Of a stretch of 64,000 nucleotides of DNA, positions 11,480 to 21,837 are shown piece after piece. How positions within the stretch are numbered: position 1 is the stretch's first letter; the number at the start of each line of letters is the position of its first letter. Both the position numbers and the translations under genes were made by a program. The notes beneath the pieces were generated by a model. The model saw only the letters and a list, made by a program, of their open reading frames with translations, was not told the DNA's origin and searched no databases. This stretch comes from Agrostemma githago. Lineage: Eukaryota; Streptophyta; Magnoliopsida; Caryophyllales; Caryophyllaceae. The stretch covers positions 12,417,057 to 12,481,056 of the forward strand of contig OY288256.1 of NCBI GenBank assembly GCA_958450325.1. The letters are read 5' to 3'.

Positions 11480-11573
11480 TACTCCCTCCGTCCTTTATGT
11501 TTCTTCCCGTTTCAATTAAATACTCCTCACAAATCATAAAAAGTGGGAAGAAACATAAAGGACGGAGGGAGTA
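11480..11573. mobile_element. Stowaway-like MITE (94 bp)
   Basis: Starts TACTCCCTCCGTCCTTTATG and ends with its reverse complement; the terminal inverted repeats run about 29 bp and end in TA. CTCCCTCCGT with a TA target is the hallmark of plant Stowaway elements of the Tc1/Mariner superfamily. Nested in the Helitron. Confidence 0.9.
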
Positions 11574-11944
11574 CTGAATAATTTTGCAATAATATAGTAC
11601 TAAATATTTTTAATAATATGGTACCGAAATTTTAATTATTATATGTGATGTTAAGTATTCTATTTATTAAATTTGGATTTAATTATATGAGCATTCAATC
11701 CAAACTTTTTCGTTTACCCTTATTTAGTTAATTAATTGTTATAATAATCAAATAGAAAATTAATATTCATTCTTAGAGAGTGGAAGATTTCAAATTTCAT
11801 AAATCCATTTTTTAATTTATCCAATACACCGTAAGGACTAATTTGTTATGTTATTAGTATGTGGTATTAATTTATGCTTTTATTATATTCCTTATTAATT
11901 TTATTATTAATTGATCGAAATCTTTTCGTTTGCCCTTATTTTAT

Positions 11945-12155
11945 TACTCCCTCCAAGTTCCTATTATTGTCCCATAAGGTTTTGGGGTGAAAAATAAGGA
12001 AGGGAAAATGAGTGGTTGAAAAAAGAAGGGGGAAGAGAGAGAAGTGGGAGAGTAATTGTGAACCACACATTGATGGCCTAAAAAAGAAAGTGAGACAAAA
12101 ATCAAACTCAGCCCAAAAAGGAAAGTGGGACAATAATAGGAACTCGGAGGGAGTA
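11945..12155. mobile_element. Stowaway-like MITE (211 bp)
   Basis: Left end TACTCCCTCCAAGTTCCTAT and right end ATAGGAACTCGGAGGGAGTA form terminal inverted repeats of about 30 bp with one mismatch, with TA at the termini. Purine-rich, non-coding interior. A second, different MITE inside the same Helitron. Confidence 0.85.
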
Positions 12156-12359
12156 TTTGTTATAACCATCAATACAAACTTAATATTCATTGATAAAGAA
12201 TCACAAATACTTTGCTCTAATTACAACTTTAAGCACCATCATTATTAAATACGAAATCGATCCACATGTAATTTCAGACAACTACTCTGTATATACATTC
12301 ACCAAACGACTTGGTGGATGATTTACAAAAACCAACGCATACAATTTTTAAGCGGAAAT

Positions 12360-12388
12360 CCCGTGAATTTCACGGGTGACGTACCTAG
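12360..12388 (+). terminator. Helitron 3' terminal hairpin and CTAG end
   Basis: CCCGTGAA-T-TTCACGGG is an 8-bp perfect stem, followed after 8 nt by CTAG and then T. In Helitrons this hairpin marks the end of rolling-circle replication. Confidence 0.88.
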
Positions 12389-12894
12389 TTATTAGTTAGA
12401 ACCCTTAAACTTTTTCCTCATTGATTATGTAGAATTTAAAGTGAAGAACTCATCAACTTCTTCCTCATTAGAACCCTTCAACTTCTTCCTCATTAATTAT
12501 GTAGAATCCAAAGTGAAGAACCCATCAACTTCTTCCTCATTGATTATGTAGAATCCAAAGTGAAGCAATAAATTTCAACCACCTCTCATCATTTTCATCT
12601 TCCTCCCTTCTAATCCACCACCTATAACAATGGGTGCTTGCCTTTCTCATTATACCATCCAAGTGTACAACGAAATCGAGTTGATTCTCGCCGCCAAACG
12701 TCGTCTTACTGTTGTCGTTGGATGCAGATGACCCCGATTTTTTCCACCGCCCAGACTAACTCGCTATCTGCATGGATATCAATTCGTTCTTGCTTCATTG
12801 GGTTCATGCTTGCATTAGATCTTAATGCTACTCATTATTAGTAGGAGTCAATCGATACAACCTCATTCTCACATAATTGACATTGTATTGTTAT
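12389..12894 (+). repeat. Right part of the host tandem repeat and flanking DNA
   Basis: TTATTAGTTAGAACCC continues the host unit broken at 8005. GTAGAATCCAAAGTGAAG recurs three times between 12430 and 12570 (units of about 60-70 bp). From 12630 there is an ATG-led stretch with no recognisable protein. Nothing else is seen before the LTR at 12895. Confidence 0.7.
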
Positions 12895-13565
12895 TGTTCC
12901 GGTATTGGAATCAATTAACCCGACTGCGAATTCGGGTTCTTAGTGTTCGAATATTGCTTGATTGATTTCACAATTCTCTCCTTCTTCTTACTCCACGGGT
13001 CGGACGTTTCCCGGCGGATCGAGCCTGCTCCCTGCACAATGAACGCACAGGGCCTCAGAGGTTGTCCGAGGAAACCCTCTCCGATGCCTAAGTCAGTCCG
13101 TGAATACCTTGATGAACCTAGTTCGTGAGGAGCTAAGTGGCATTTTCTAGAGAGAGAAAATCCAACCCTTGGAAAGTTGGAGGAAAAGGAGTATTTATAC
13201 CTTCCCTCAAGAGAGAGGGAAGAGAGGGAAAAAGAGCGGGAGAATGGGTGGGTGGTGAAGCGACACGTGGATCCATTTTGTCCACCCATTCTCCCTTACC
13301 TTAGGCGAAATGACGGAGGGGTCCCTGGTAGCCCCTGCCCTGCCTGGGGGAGAAGTCCCCTGGAGACAGGCGGGTAGGGGGTCTTGAACCCCTGCTTGGT
13401 GGGCCGCATCGCCCTTCTGGGCAGGCGATTGCCTGAAGCTACCCCTTTGGGGTGCCTTGGTGATTTATCCTGCAGCCTGCTGGGCAGGCTCTTCTAGTTT
13501 CCCGGGTCGGGTCGCCTTGGAGCCTACCAGGCAGGCGACCCAGCTCAGGCTTCCTACCCCCATCA
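12895..13565 (-). repeat. LTR of Retand-like copy 1 (671 bp)
   Basis: Bounded by TGTTCCGG and CCCATCA on the plus strand. Shows the same landmarks as the copy 2 LTRs (AATTAACCCGA, CTGCTCCCTGCACAATGAAC, GACACGTGG). This is the 3' LTR in the sense of gag-pol. Clear divergence from the copy 2 LTRs indicates an older insertion. Confidence 0.9.
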
Positions 13566-13852
13566 ATTGGCCCTCACCAGCTAGGGGGAAGCGGGGCTTC
13601 CCTTTAGCAGGTGAACTCTTGATTCAGATGGTGGGAGGTTGACTTGTTGGCTTCACTATTGCATTTAATGCGTTTGCACGTTCCCGAGGGAGGAGACTTA
13701 ACTGCATTGGGCATGCAAAGAGTTGGGATGTCTTTTGGTCATGATTACTTCTCATGCTCAGCGGATTTTTGGGCAGCGTGCTGGTTTGGTGATTGGTTGC
13801 GTCTTCTGCCGAGGTGGTTGGAGTGCCATTTAATGCCTTGGCTTTCCCTTTG

Positions 13853-13859
13853 TATAAAT
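13853..13859 (+). promoter_or_regulatory. TATA box of antisense gene 1, copy 1
   Basis: TATAAAT 68 bp upstream of the ATG at 13927. The spacing and motif match copy 2 (35721), so the antisense gene has its own promoter outside the LTR. Confidence 0.65.
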
Positions 13860-13926
13860 TCCGGCTTTTCTTGCCATATTGTCAACATATCTTCACTTTC
13901 CTACTGTTTTTTCTTCTTATAGAACC

Positions 13927-14512
13927 ATGTCTTGGGTTAAGAAGACAGTTGTTCGTTATGGAGTTCGCACTGTTAGCTTTCTCTTTAGGGGGTTGGAGGC
14001 TGAGGTATGCCAGGGCGGCTTTTCTGGCCCTGCGCCGTAGTCGACATCTGCGCTCTCTCCCTCGCCGGAACACCAGGAGAGCTCTCGTCAGGGCAGGCAA
14101 GCGCCCTAACAAATCTTCATCTCCGGTAGGCTCCCGGTTCAAATGATGTCTTCAGGGTGGAGGTTGTTTTGACAGAGGATGCCACGAGTGCTTTCCCTGG
14201 CTGCACCCTGAACAATTTGACCCTAACTGTCATGAGTTGGACTCCTCTTCGGAGTCGGGCTCCTCCTCCCCTCTGGTGAGGAGAGTGGGTTGCGGCTCTT
14301 GCGATGACAATCAGGCAGTCCCTTATGGCAAGGACTGGGACGTCAGCAGTCGTGATTTTGGAGATAGTGAGGGTCTGGGCTACTCGTCTGACAGAGATGA
14401 GGATGGACTCCCCGACGACCCCTTCAAGGACTCTAGTGACTGGGACTGGGGGTCTGACATAGGAGGCCAGGACAATCCTGGGGATTACTCCCCGGATTTA
14501 GATGATGACTAG
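13927..14512 (+). pseudogene. Antisense ORF 1 of Retand-like copy 1, frameshifted
   Basis: Corresponds to the intact 195-codon ORF at 35788-36375 in copy 2. The start MSW and an Arg-rich segment (FLALRRSRHLRSLPRR) are in different frames: a frameshift about 20 codons in leads to a stop near 14037, and a second near 14147 returns to the frame that ends at 14512 with a Cys-rich motif and an acidic tail (DWDWGSD...DLDDD). The function of the family is unknown to me; the position, opposite to gag-pol and near the 3' LTR, is that of the antisense extra ORFs described for Tat-lineage elements. Confidence 0.8.
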
Positions 14513-14696
14513 GCCAGCCCACAGGGTGCAGGCGCATTGAGCCGGCAATTTAGGCTCCTTTTGTATTTTCTACTTGCCTTGTGTAGAATGTAACCTGCCC
14601 ATTTTCGGGCTCTTTTCAGATTAATGAAAGATCAGGCAGTTTGTTTATGTGTGCCATTTATTTTTTTCTTTTTTCTTTTTTTTTTGCACGAATGAA

Positions 14697-14855
14697 TGAC
14701 GTCACAGGGTTATTAATCCTCTAACACCTTTTTGTCTTCTCGAGGCTCTTCTTGGGAAGAGGTGGGCGGTTGGTTGTTAAAGCGTGACACGTGGGGTAGT
14801 TTATGGGGAGGGTTTTGTTGGAGGGGCGACCCTTCAGTTGCCCGGGTCTATATAA
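14697..14855 (+). promoter_or_regulatory. Promoter of antisense gene 2, copy 1
   Basis: Contains TGACGTCA (14697-14704), CACGTG (14788-14793) and TATATAA (14849-14855). The same three motifs in the same order and spacing occur in copy 2 at 36542-36701. TGACGTCA and the CACGTG G-box are plant bZIP (and bHLH for G-box) binding sites. Confidence 0.7.
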
Positions 14856-15788
14856 GCCTTTCTCCTCCCCCCATTTCCCTCTTTCACACTTTTTCAAAAC
14901 TCAAAACCCTTCTTCATACTTCTCCCCTCTTTGCTGCTGGGAATTTTATAAGACTGAGGAGCCCTTCCCTTCGGATTTTCAAGCGGCGGTCATCGCTCTC
15001 GGTTAGAATCTTACTCTAAATCCTCGCCTTTTCATTTCCTCATACTTTTCCTTCATAAATCAGCATGTCTCGTGCTCGTGTTCTCATATTCGGTCCGTCG
15101 TCTGAGAGGCCGGAGGGTAAGGGGGAGGGTAGAGCTGACCTAGCCTCCTCTTCCGGGGTTAGGTCCGGTGGGGAGGACCACTTTGAGGGGGAAGAGGATG
15201 CCAACTTCCCCGAACCCGCTCCCATCGATGTCGTCGATTCTGACGACGAGGCACTGGAGGTAGACCCTTCCAGGATTGTTGGTCCTCTTGTTCCCAGGGA
15301 GAGAGGGAGGACATATTATCTAGACAAAAGCAAGTACCAGATCCCTTTGAGAACTTACCCAGAAGCTAAGAATCGCGACTTAATTTTGGAGAAAGACGCT
15401 GCTAGGGACATTGAGAGGTTTTATGACTTTGGGGAGGAGTACACCATTATAGTCCCAGGGGAGAAAGATACAGTATGCTGCCCCCCTGACGGCTGTGTGG
15501 CTGTCTATCATAAAAGCTTAGAATTCGGCCTGCGATTCCCCCTGCACCCCTTCCTGGAGGAGACCTTTAGGAGGATGAATGTGGCCATAGCCCAGTTCAC
15601 CGCTTCGGCAATTAGATCATTAATAGCCTACACCTGGACCTACACCTTTCATGGTGAGGGGCCTTCCATCGACGCCCTGCGTTTCATGGTTGGGCGGCAG
15701 ATGGTGTCTTCGTCAGGGGGAGATGGTTCCCCTGGATACTGGTCCCTTCTAAGGCAGAAGAAATACGCTCCAGTTTGGCCGCCCTTAA

Positions 15789-17398
15789 TGATGGGAAGGA
15801 TTTGTCGTGAATCCCAACCGTCAAACAAAACCGGCAAACCTAACTAAGGTAGCTAGGGTAAGTCGGGTCGAATCCACAGGGACGGGAGGTCGGACTAAGG
15901 TATGCTATGGTCAAGGACTGTGTTCGAGACAAACTATTCTAAAGGGGGAGGCTAAGGACTAAACTAGGTCTAAAACTAGGACTACAATCAAAGGAAACGG
16001 GCTAGGATTAGGTCGGGGTCAAAGGGGTAACGGAATGGTCGAGGAAGAACTAGAGGTGAAGGAGGAAGTAGGGTAATCTAGGTAATGCCCGGGCTCTCGC
16101 AACTTAGACTCACCTAGAGGTTCCACCTAAAACCCAACTCGGCGTTACACAACACAATCGGGGTTACTAGCACGCTATAGGCCTAGGTCGAATCCGGGCT
16201 CTCGCAACTTAGACCGACCTAGGGGTCGTCCTCACCGGGCTCTCGCAACTTAATGAGGGGACCGAACCCACAAACAACTATCACCCACAAGAGAAAGGCA
16301 AGAAAAACAAGCATTCATAACTACTTAGTCATTCAAGCATTTCTACAAACATGTGATGTGCATCAAACCAAGAGGAAACCAAATCTTCCACCAACATCTC
16401 CAACAATCCCTTAATCATCCCATTAACACCCTAATCACCTTACTAACCCTAGCAAGAGTCTACTCTAACATATCTAATCTAAAACTAACACTAACAAGAT
16501 GGATCAACATAGCAATCAATACAAACAAGAAGAAACTAACAAGAACTATGAACCATGAATAATAACAAGAACAAAGAATCAAACTTTAATGATAAAACAA
16601 CGATTAGGAGAAGAGAAAAGAAGATTATACCAAACTAAAGATGAAAGGAAGAAGGAAACTTGCATAAATGGAAGAATCCCAAAACAAACATCCAAGGTTG
16701 TCAAGCTTGGTGAAGATCTTGAAGAATTCCCAAATTACAAGCATTAATCTAAGATTAACGATAATCTAAAGACTAATCTACACTAATCTATACTAATCTA
16801 TGCTAAAACTATCTAGGGTTTAGTCTAATATGAAGTGCATCACCTTAACAAAACAAGGGAAGAGTATATATAGGGTTACAAGTGGAAAGGAGAAGAAAGA
16901 AAGGAGTGCGGCCTGAAAAGGGCTCATCCCGTTCGGGATGAGTTGGTCCCGTTCCGGATGGACCCTTCACAAAACACCTCTCTTTTGTGCACCTCAACCG
17001 GTTTCGGTTGAGCTCAACCGGAACCGGTTGAGCCTTGTAGGCCTCCTTTAAGCTTCTTTCGGTCCCTCCTTGCTTCTCATGGGTTTCTCATCGATTCTCG
17101 GGACTCGGGATCGGGTCTCGGAGGCTCGGGACTCGGGATCGGGTCTCGGAGGCTCGGGATTGGGTCCCAAGATCTCGGGGTCGATTCCAAGGCATCGAGT
17201 CATCGTTCCTTTACTCCGTTGGCTCCAAAATGTGTATGTATCGAGTCGGAATCGCTCCAACTCTTCCAAATCGGTCTCGGGAACCTGAAACGAACTAAAG
17301 GAAGCATAAGAAGCCCATAAACCGCTCCCAAGGAGCGATTCCACAAGGAAAATGGGACCAAAACACTACGAAATAGGCACTACAAACCACACTTATCA
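15789..17398 (-). repeat. 3' LTR of the nested element (1610 bp)
   Basis: Inside are repeated CCGGGCTCTCGCAACTTA blocks, palindromes such as CATCCCGTTCGGGATG and CTCAACCGG...CCGGTTGAG, and two copies of a GGGACTCGGGATCGGGTCTC repeat at about 17100-17155. The purine-rich stretches contain no gene. Confidence 0.93.
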
Positions 17399-17411
17399 AC
17401 TCCCCCACACT
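17399..17411 (-). other. Polypurine tract of the nested element
   Basis: On the minus strand AGTGTGGGGGAGT ends directly at the 3' LTR, the expected priming site for plus-strand synthesis. A near-identical GTGTGGGGGAGC recurs internally at about 19135-19147. Confidence 0.75.
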
Positions 17412-20389
17412 TAACCCTTACTCGCCCTCGAGTAAGCACATACTAAATACTAAACTAGCCGAGTGGGTATTAGCGCACCCTACGCCCTTTCAACTCACGC
17501 GAGTACACTTAGAGGAAAAGTGCACTCCGCAAGGCAAGTCGGGTCTTGCGACAAAACTGTGGATGCAACCGGACACAAAACACACAAACAAACAAACACA
17601 TAAACGGTTGCACCCAAAAGAAAACAAATACCGCTTCCCTCAAAAAGCGGTGAATAAAACACCGGTTTAGGACTCGAGGTAAGTGACAACGTTCCCAAGC
17701 TAGCAATACAAACCTAGGTGAACTAAACCCTAATAGTATGACGATAAAGCAATAAAAACGTTGGTAACTTACCTAGGTCCTCCTAACTTTCTAAAAACGT
17801 ACTACGGGACGATCGGCGGAGTGGGAAGTGATGATCCACGGTGTTAGTCGACACTGTAGGTAAGTGAGACCCCGCTCCCTTTAGCGTGAGCCAAGAGGGT
17901 CGTCCCATGTCCAAAACCGCCTAACTAGTCCAAGTAAAAAGGTGGAATTAATGCAAAATGAGGGAAGACCGACTAATGCCGCTATCATCCTTCCTAGGGA
18001 CTCGATCCTTTGGTAGGCTCTTCACGGCAAAAGTCGGAAAAAGGCTTATTTTGAGATGTTGGGATTATTTTTGTGATTCGGGTTTTCTTTTGGCATTTTC
18101 TCTTTTCTTTTGCATTTTTGCTTTGTTTTGCCATGCCATTCTTTTTCTTCTTTTCTATTTTCTTTTTGGCTTTTGTGCCTTTTCTTTTTCTTCATTCTTT
18201 TCTTTCTTTCATTTTTCTTTCTTTTCTTTTCTTTCTTTGCCCTTTTGGCTTGATTTGGCTTTTTGGCATTTCTTTGTATGACAAAAAAGGGAGAATTCAA
18301 CAAATTGCAACTTATTGTGTGGATATGTGTGGGAGGTAGGTAAATGGGTAAGTCGGGGGTCGCGATCCCTCTTCAAACCCACAAAAAGGGGAGAACTTGG
18401 ACTAATCTAACGATTCCGAACATGGTCACCTAAGGGACGGGACTCGGCAACCAAGGCCTTTTCACACCGTGGGTGGTCATAATGGTCAAAATGCAAATCC
18501 CGTAGTAAATCCCTAGTAAGCTAGGTGGACTCAAGGTAAAGGACCAACGAAATCATTGATTTAGGGTCATTCTACTAGACTAAAGCCCAAGACTCGATTT
18601 ATACAACTAGGAAGGGAAAGTAAACACTCGCACACTAGCCTCTAAACCGGGTTTTCGAAAACTGTTTACACACGCGACACACAACAAAACACAAAACAAA
18701 GACACAACGAAAATGAAAGAAAAAGAGACAAAACAAAACAAAACAAAACAAGGAGAAACAACACATAAACAAAACAAACACCACCCCGATCTTCAAACAA
18801 GTCTCCAAATCCACCACAATCTTTACAAAGCTCCTCCCGAGCACACATCATCACAAATCTCCTCCAAACTCACAAGAAGCAAAGAGGAAAAAAGGGATGA
18901 AGAGATGTTACCGGAAGTCTTGAAAGCTCACCAAAGCTAACGGCGATTAGGCAACCTATAAGGAAAAAAAGGGCAAAACACGCACAACAAAACAAAAATA
19001 CGACATAACGACACAAAAAGGAAAAGACACAAAAGAAAATCTTTTTGATTTTTGTGAAATTTTTCAAATTTTTAGGGCTTTTGAAGAATTTTTCGAAAAA
19101 CTAAGAAAATAAAACTAACGACGATAGAATATCGCTCCCCCACACTTAAACCGAGCCATGTCCTCATGCTCGATCGTAGTATGCGGAGAGACAAAAGAAA
19201 AAGAAAAGAAACTACGAAAATAAAGCTAAGAATCAAAAATAAAGTGAAGAAAAGGGTAGAAGGTGTCCGGCCGGGGTGTAGTCAAGTCACCATGGGCCGA
19301 GACGAGAAAAAGATATGGATGGGGGAAGAAATAAAAAGAAGGAAATAAAAGGAAATGGGAGGGGAGGGCTAGATGTAATCAAGTCACCTAACCCGGGTTC
19401 CGCCTAAATCCGACTAAATCCAACAAAAAAAAGGGTGAAAAACTTGTAAATTTTGGATTTTGAAATGACTCTCGATGTAGTCACGTCATCGAGAGTCGGG
19501 AGCAACTATATACCAAGGCCTCGAAGGCCACCATGACACAAATGATAAGGGAAGGGGAGTAAACAAAGGAAAACAAGCAATAAAAGACGGAAAAGAAAGG
19601 ATAGTTGCCGTACCAATAGGATATCAACTCACTCGCTCCATCGTCTCGTAGATCAATATAGGCACTTGCTTGTCTTCATCATTGCTATTCCGCTTCATTC
19701 TCGATAAAACGCATGGTTGAGGTAGTAATGGTGTGAGGGGGGTAGGATTCGATGTGAAACTCGGTGTAAAGGGAAGAGAAATGAGGTGAGGGTATGTAAA
19801 TGAAGTGTAAGGGTCGTATGACATGAGCAAGGATGGGTGAGGGAGGTTGGGTGGGGGTATACAATGGTTGGGTGGGCTCAATGTCAAAGAAGAGGCCAAA
19901 AGAGGAGAAAAGAGACCATCCCGGTCGGGATGGATGGTCCCGATCGGGAAGACACACTCATCCCGGTCGGGAAGCCACCTTCCCGGTCGGGACGGCACTC
20001 CAGCAAGCTCCAATTTTTGCACCTCCATCCCGATCGAGACGGCTTCTTCCCGGTCGGGATGGCACATCCTTCCCGGTCGGGAAGCCCCCTTCCCGCCCGG
20101 GATGGGTCTTCTTGACCTCCAAAACCCCAAAAAGCTTCACCGAAGCTTCAAAAACCGACTTCCATACTCACGATCCAAGCTCTATCATTATCTACTCTCC
20201 TCAAGGAATCTCCTTTCCTTCACACCTATCAAAATAAACTCATATACAACATCAAAATCCCTCCCTCACATCGCTCATCAAAAATCCAAATGAACAAGAG
20301 TTCCACAAAGGCTAACAAATCTTAGAAACCAAACTATACAAACAAACATAAACACAAATACAAGCACAAAAGAAAAGAAAAAGAGATAT
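17412..20389. other. Non-coding internal region of the nested element
   Basis: About 3 kb without a credible gene. It includes a strongly pyrimidine-rich block (18090-18260), A-rich AAACAAAAC runs (18660-18780), purine-rich blocks (19180-19350) and the palindrome cluster at 19918-20106. ORFs here come from low complexity. Confidence 0.7.
19918..20106. repeat. Cluster of TCCCGRTCGGGA palindromes
   Basis: About eight copies of a 10-12-bp CG-centred palindrome (CCCGGTCGGG, CCCGATCGGG, CCCGCCCGGG) in under 190 bp, separated by short A/C-rich spacers. Related palindromes (CCCGTTCGGG) lie in both LTRs. The function is not known. Confidence 0.85.
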
Positions 20390-21667
20390 TTACAATAAGA
20401 TACTCTCACCAACTACACCTCCATAGCCATCAAGAGCTCGAAGGAGTAAGTCAAATGCCCTAGCAACATCTTCAATTAAGCTCACATGGCCGACCCTAGC
20501 CACTCCCAAAAGTTTCCAAGTCGGAGGGAAAAAGCGATCATCTTCGTTATGCTCGGGGTTCTCGTGATCTTCCGGGTCTTCGGAACCAACATAGCTACGA
20601 CTCTTATGACCATCCGGTAGGTATAGTGGTCTAGAGTCGTGCTCGGTGTCATGATGTGGGAGATCACACCCTAGGGGTGTCGCTTCTTCTACGGGGTCGA
20701 GAGTGGAACTCTTTTCCACCGCCCGACAAGGATCCTCTTCATCAACCGTCTCACAAGACAAAGGGCTAGACATCGAGTGCGGTAGAGGAGGAGAAGGCAT
20801 CAAGTTTTCTTCATTGGAGGCTTTAGGATCCTTCAACTTCCCATACAAAGCAAGTTCCAAGGCGTCTACTTCTTTTTCCCAAGTATTGCGCTCCTTTTCA
20901 CTCACCTTGTCAAAATGGTCATGAGGGGTGATCTCTTCACTTGGGTTTGGATTGTCACCATTCGGTTCATCACGAAGAAAATCAAACAAATCCAACTTTA
21001 TAGCCAATACATTCGCTCCCCAAGAGTTATCTTGATAATCATGTTCAACTCCCTCCTCATTGTCGACCCTTGAAGCTTCAACTTCCTCTACTCTTCCCCC
21101 ATCTTCACCGCCCAAGCAACACTCGACAATGGTCTCTTGATCGACCCCCTCTTCTTCATTTGTAGCTTCAAGATTGGGTTGAGACACCCGACCTTCATGC
21201 CCAAATGAACCTTCCTCAACATGTTGCGGAGTTCGAGCGGCCAACATCGTGATATGAGCCATGAGTGCATTGATGCGAGCATCTTGCACCTCTATTTGGG
21301 CCTTGAACTCCTCCCTAACCCCTATTATTTGATCCACCATCGCTTGTTGATTCTTTTGCAATAGAGTCATCGACTCTTGTTGGCTCTTAAGCAATTGAAC
21401 CATCATTTGACAAGTCTCAAAGTTGGGATTTTGCGGTTGTGGGTTATGTGAGGGTGTTTGGTAGTTGTTAGGATGTTGGAATGATCCTTGACAACTTTCT
21501 TGATAACCATAAGAAGAGGGTTCATAAGATTGTTGATGAGGTTGATATGGTTGGTAAAGTTGTGGGTTTTGGTGATTCGCCCCATAGTTGTCCCGTGATG
21601 ATTGATGGTAGCTTGGACGAGCCATGTCCATAACGTCGCTTTGGTACCTAGGATGAGCTAGAAGCAC
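20390..21667 (-). CDS. Protein of the non-autonomous Athila-like element (425 aa)
   Basis: Single intact minus-strand frame starting 150 nt after the primer binding site. The N-terminal 85 residues are rich in Tyr, Gln, Pro and Asn. Residues about 90-150 form a coiled coil (MVQLLKSQQESMTLLQKNQQ, then MVDQIIGVREEFKAQIEVQD), typical of the C-terminal part of Athila-type gag proteins. The rest is highly acidic, ending in a short hydrophobic helix (VARAFDLLLRALDGYGGVVG). I see no gag core, zinc knuckle, protease or polymerase. The undamaged frame suggests it was translated recently; it may help the RNA be packaged by an autonomous relative, but that is inference. I do not recognise a specific family. 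Confidence 0.65.
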   Translation of the reverse strand: MLLAHPRYQSDVMDMARPSYHQSSRDNYGANHQNPQLYQPYQPHQQSYEPSSYGYQESCQGSFQHPNNYQTPSHNPQPQNPNFETCQMMVQLLKSQQESMTLLQKNQQAMVDQIIGVREEFKAQIEVQDARINALMAHITMLAARTPQHVEEGSFGHEGRVSQPNLEATNEEEGVDQETIVECCLGGEDGGRVEEVEASRVDNEEGVEHDYQDNSWGANVLAIKLDLFDFLRDEPNGDNPNPSEEITPHDHFDKVSEKERNTWEKEVDALELALYGKLKDPKASNEENLMPSPPLPHSMSSPLSCETVDEEDPCRAVEKSSTLDPVEEATPLGCDLPHHDTEHDSRPLYLPDGHKSRSYVGSEDPEDHENPEHNEDDRFFPPTWKLLGVARVGHVSLIEDVARAFDLLLRALDGYGGVVGESILL

Positions 21668-21816
21668 TTGAGCAAACGTTAGTATCCTAGTGCTTGTGAG
21701 GCACTAGGAAGGGAGAGTAGCACACAAGAAGAAAAACGGAGATACACAAGGAGAAGAGAACACAAAAGTCAAGAACAAAGTCCACAACTAAGCAAACAAA
21801 AGTCTAAACTACGCCG

Positions 21817-21834
21817 TCCCCGGCAACGACGCCA
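21817..21834 (-). other. Primer binding site of the nested element
   Basis: The minus strand reads TGGCGTCGTTGCCGGGGA, three bases inside the 5' LTR. This closely matches the plant Athila-type primer binding site TGGCGCCGTTGCCGGGGA (one difference) and fixes the sense strand as minus. Confidence 0.88.
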
Positions 21835-21837
21835 ATT

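Larger units (their letters stand above)
8006..12388 (+). mobile_element. Non-autonomous Helitron (4.4 kb)
   Basis: Starts TCTATAAATAAAGTT directly after an A (GGTTA/TC) and ends CTAG directly before T. Both are canonical Helitron ends (5' TC, 3' CTRR, insertion between A and T). The subterminal hairpin CCCGTGAATTTCACGGG (12360-12376) sits 12 nt before the 3' end, as in plant Helitrons. Flanks GGTTA and TTATTAGTTAG, when joined, match the uninterrupted sister repeat at 7728-7745, which serves as the empty site. No target duplication is present, as expected. The interior is AT-rich, has no Rep or helicase frame, and holds tandem repeats, microsatellites and two MITEs, so mobility would have depended on an autonomous relative. 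Confidence 0.88.

Noticed and set aside
12638..12841. 67-codon ORF before copy 1
   Set aside because: No recognisable domain and no splice or promoter context.
18046..18339. ORFs in a Phe/Ser-rich or Lys-rich frame
   Set aside because: Pure pyrimidine-rich tract of the nested element; low complexity.
19624..20293. ORFs of 134-168 codons on both strands
   Set aside because: They span the CCCGGTCGGG palindrome cluster, which is open by composition; no domain.
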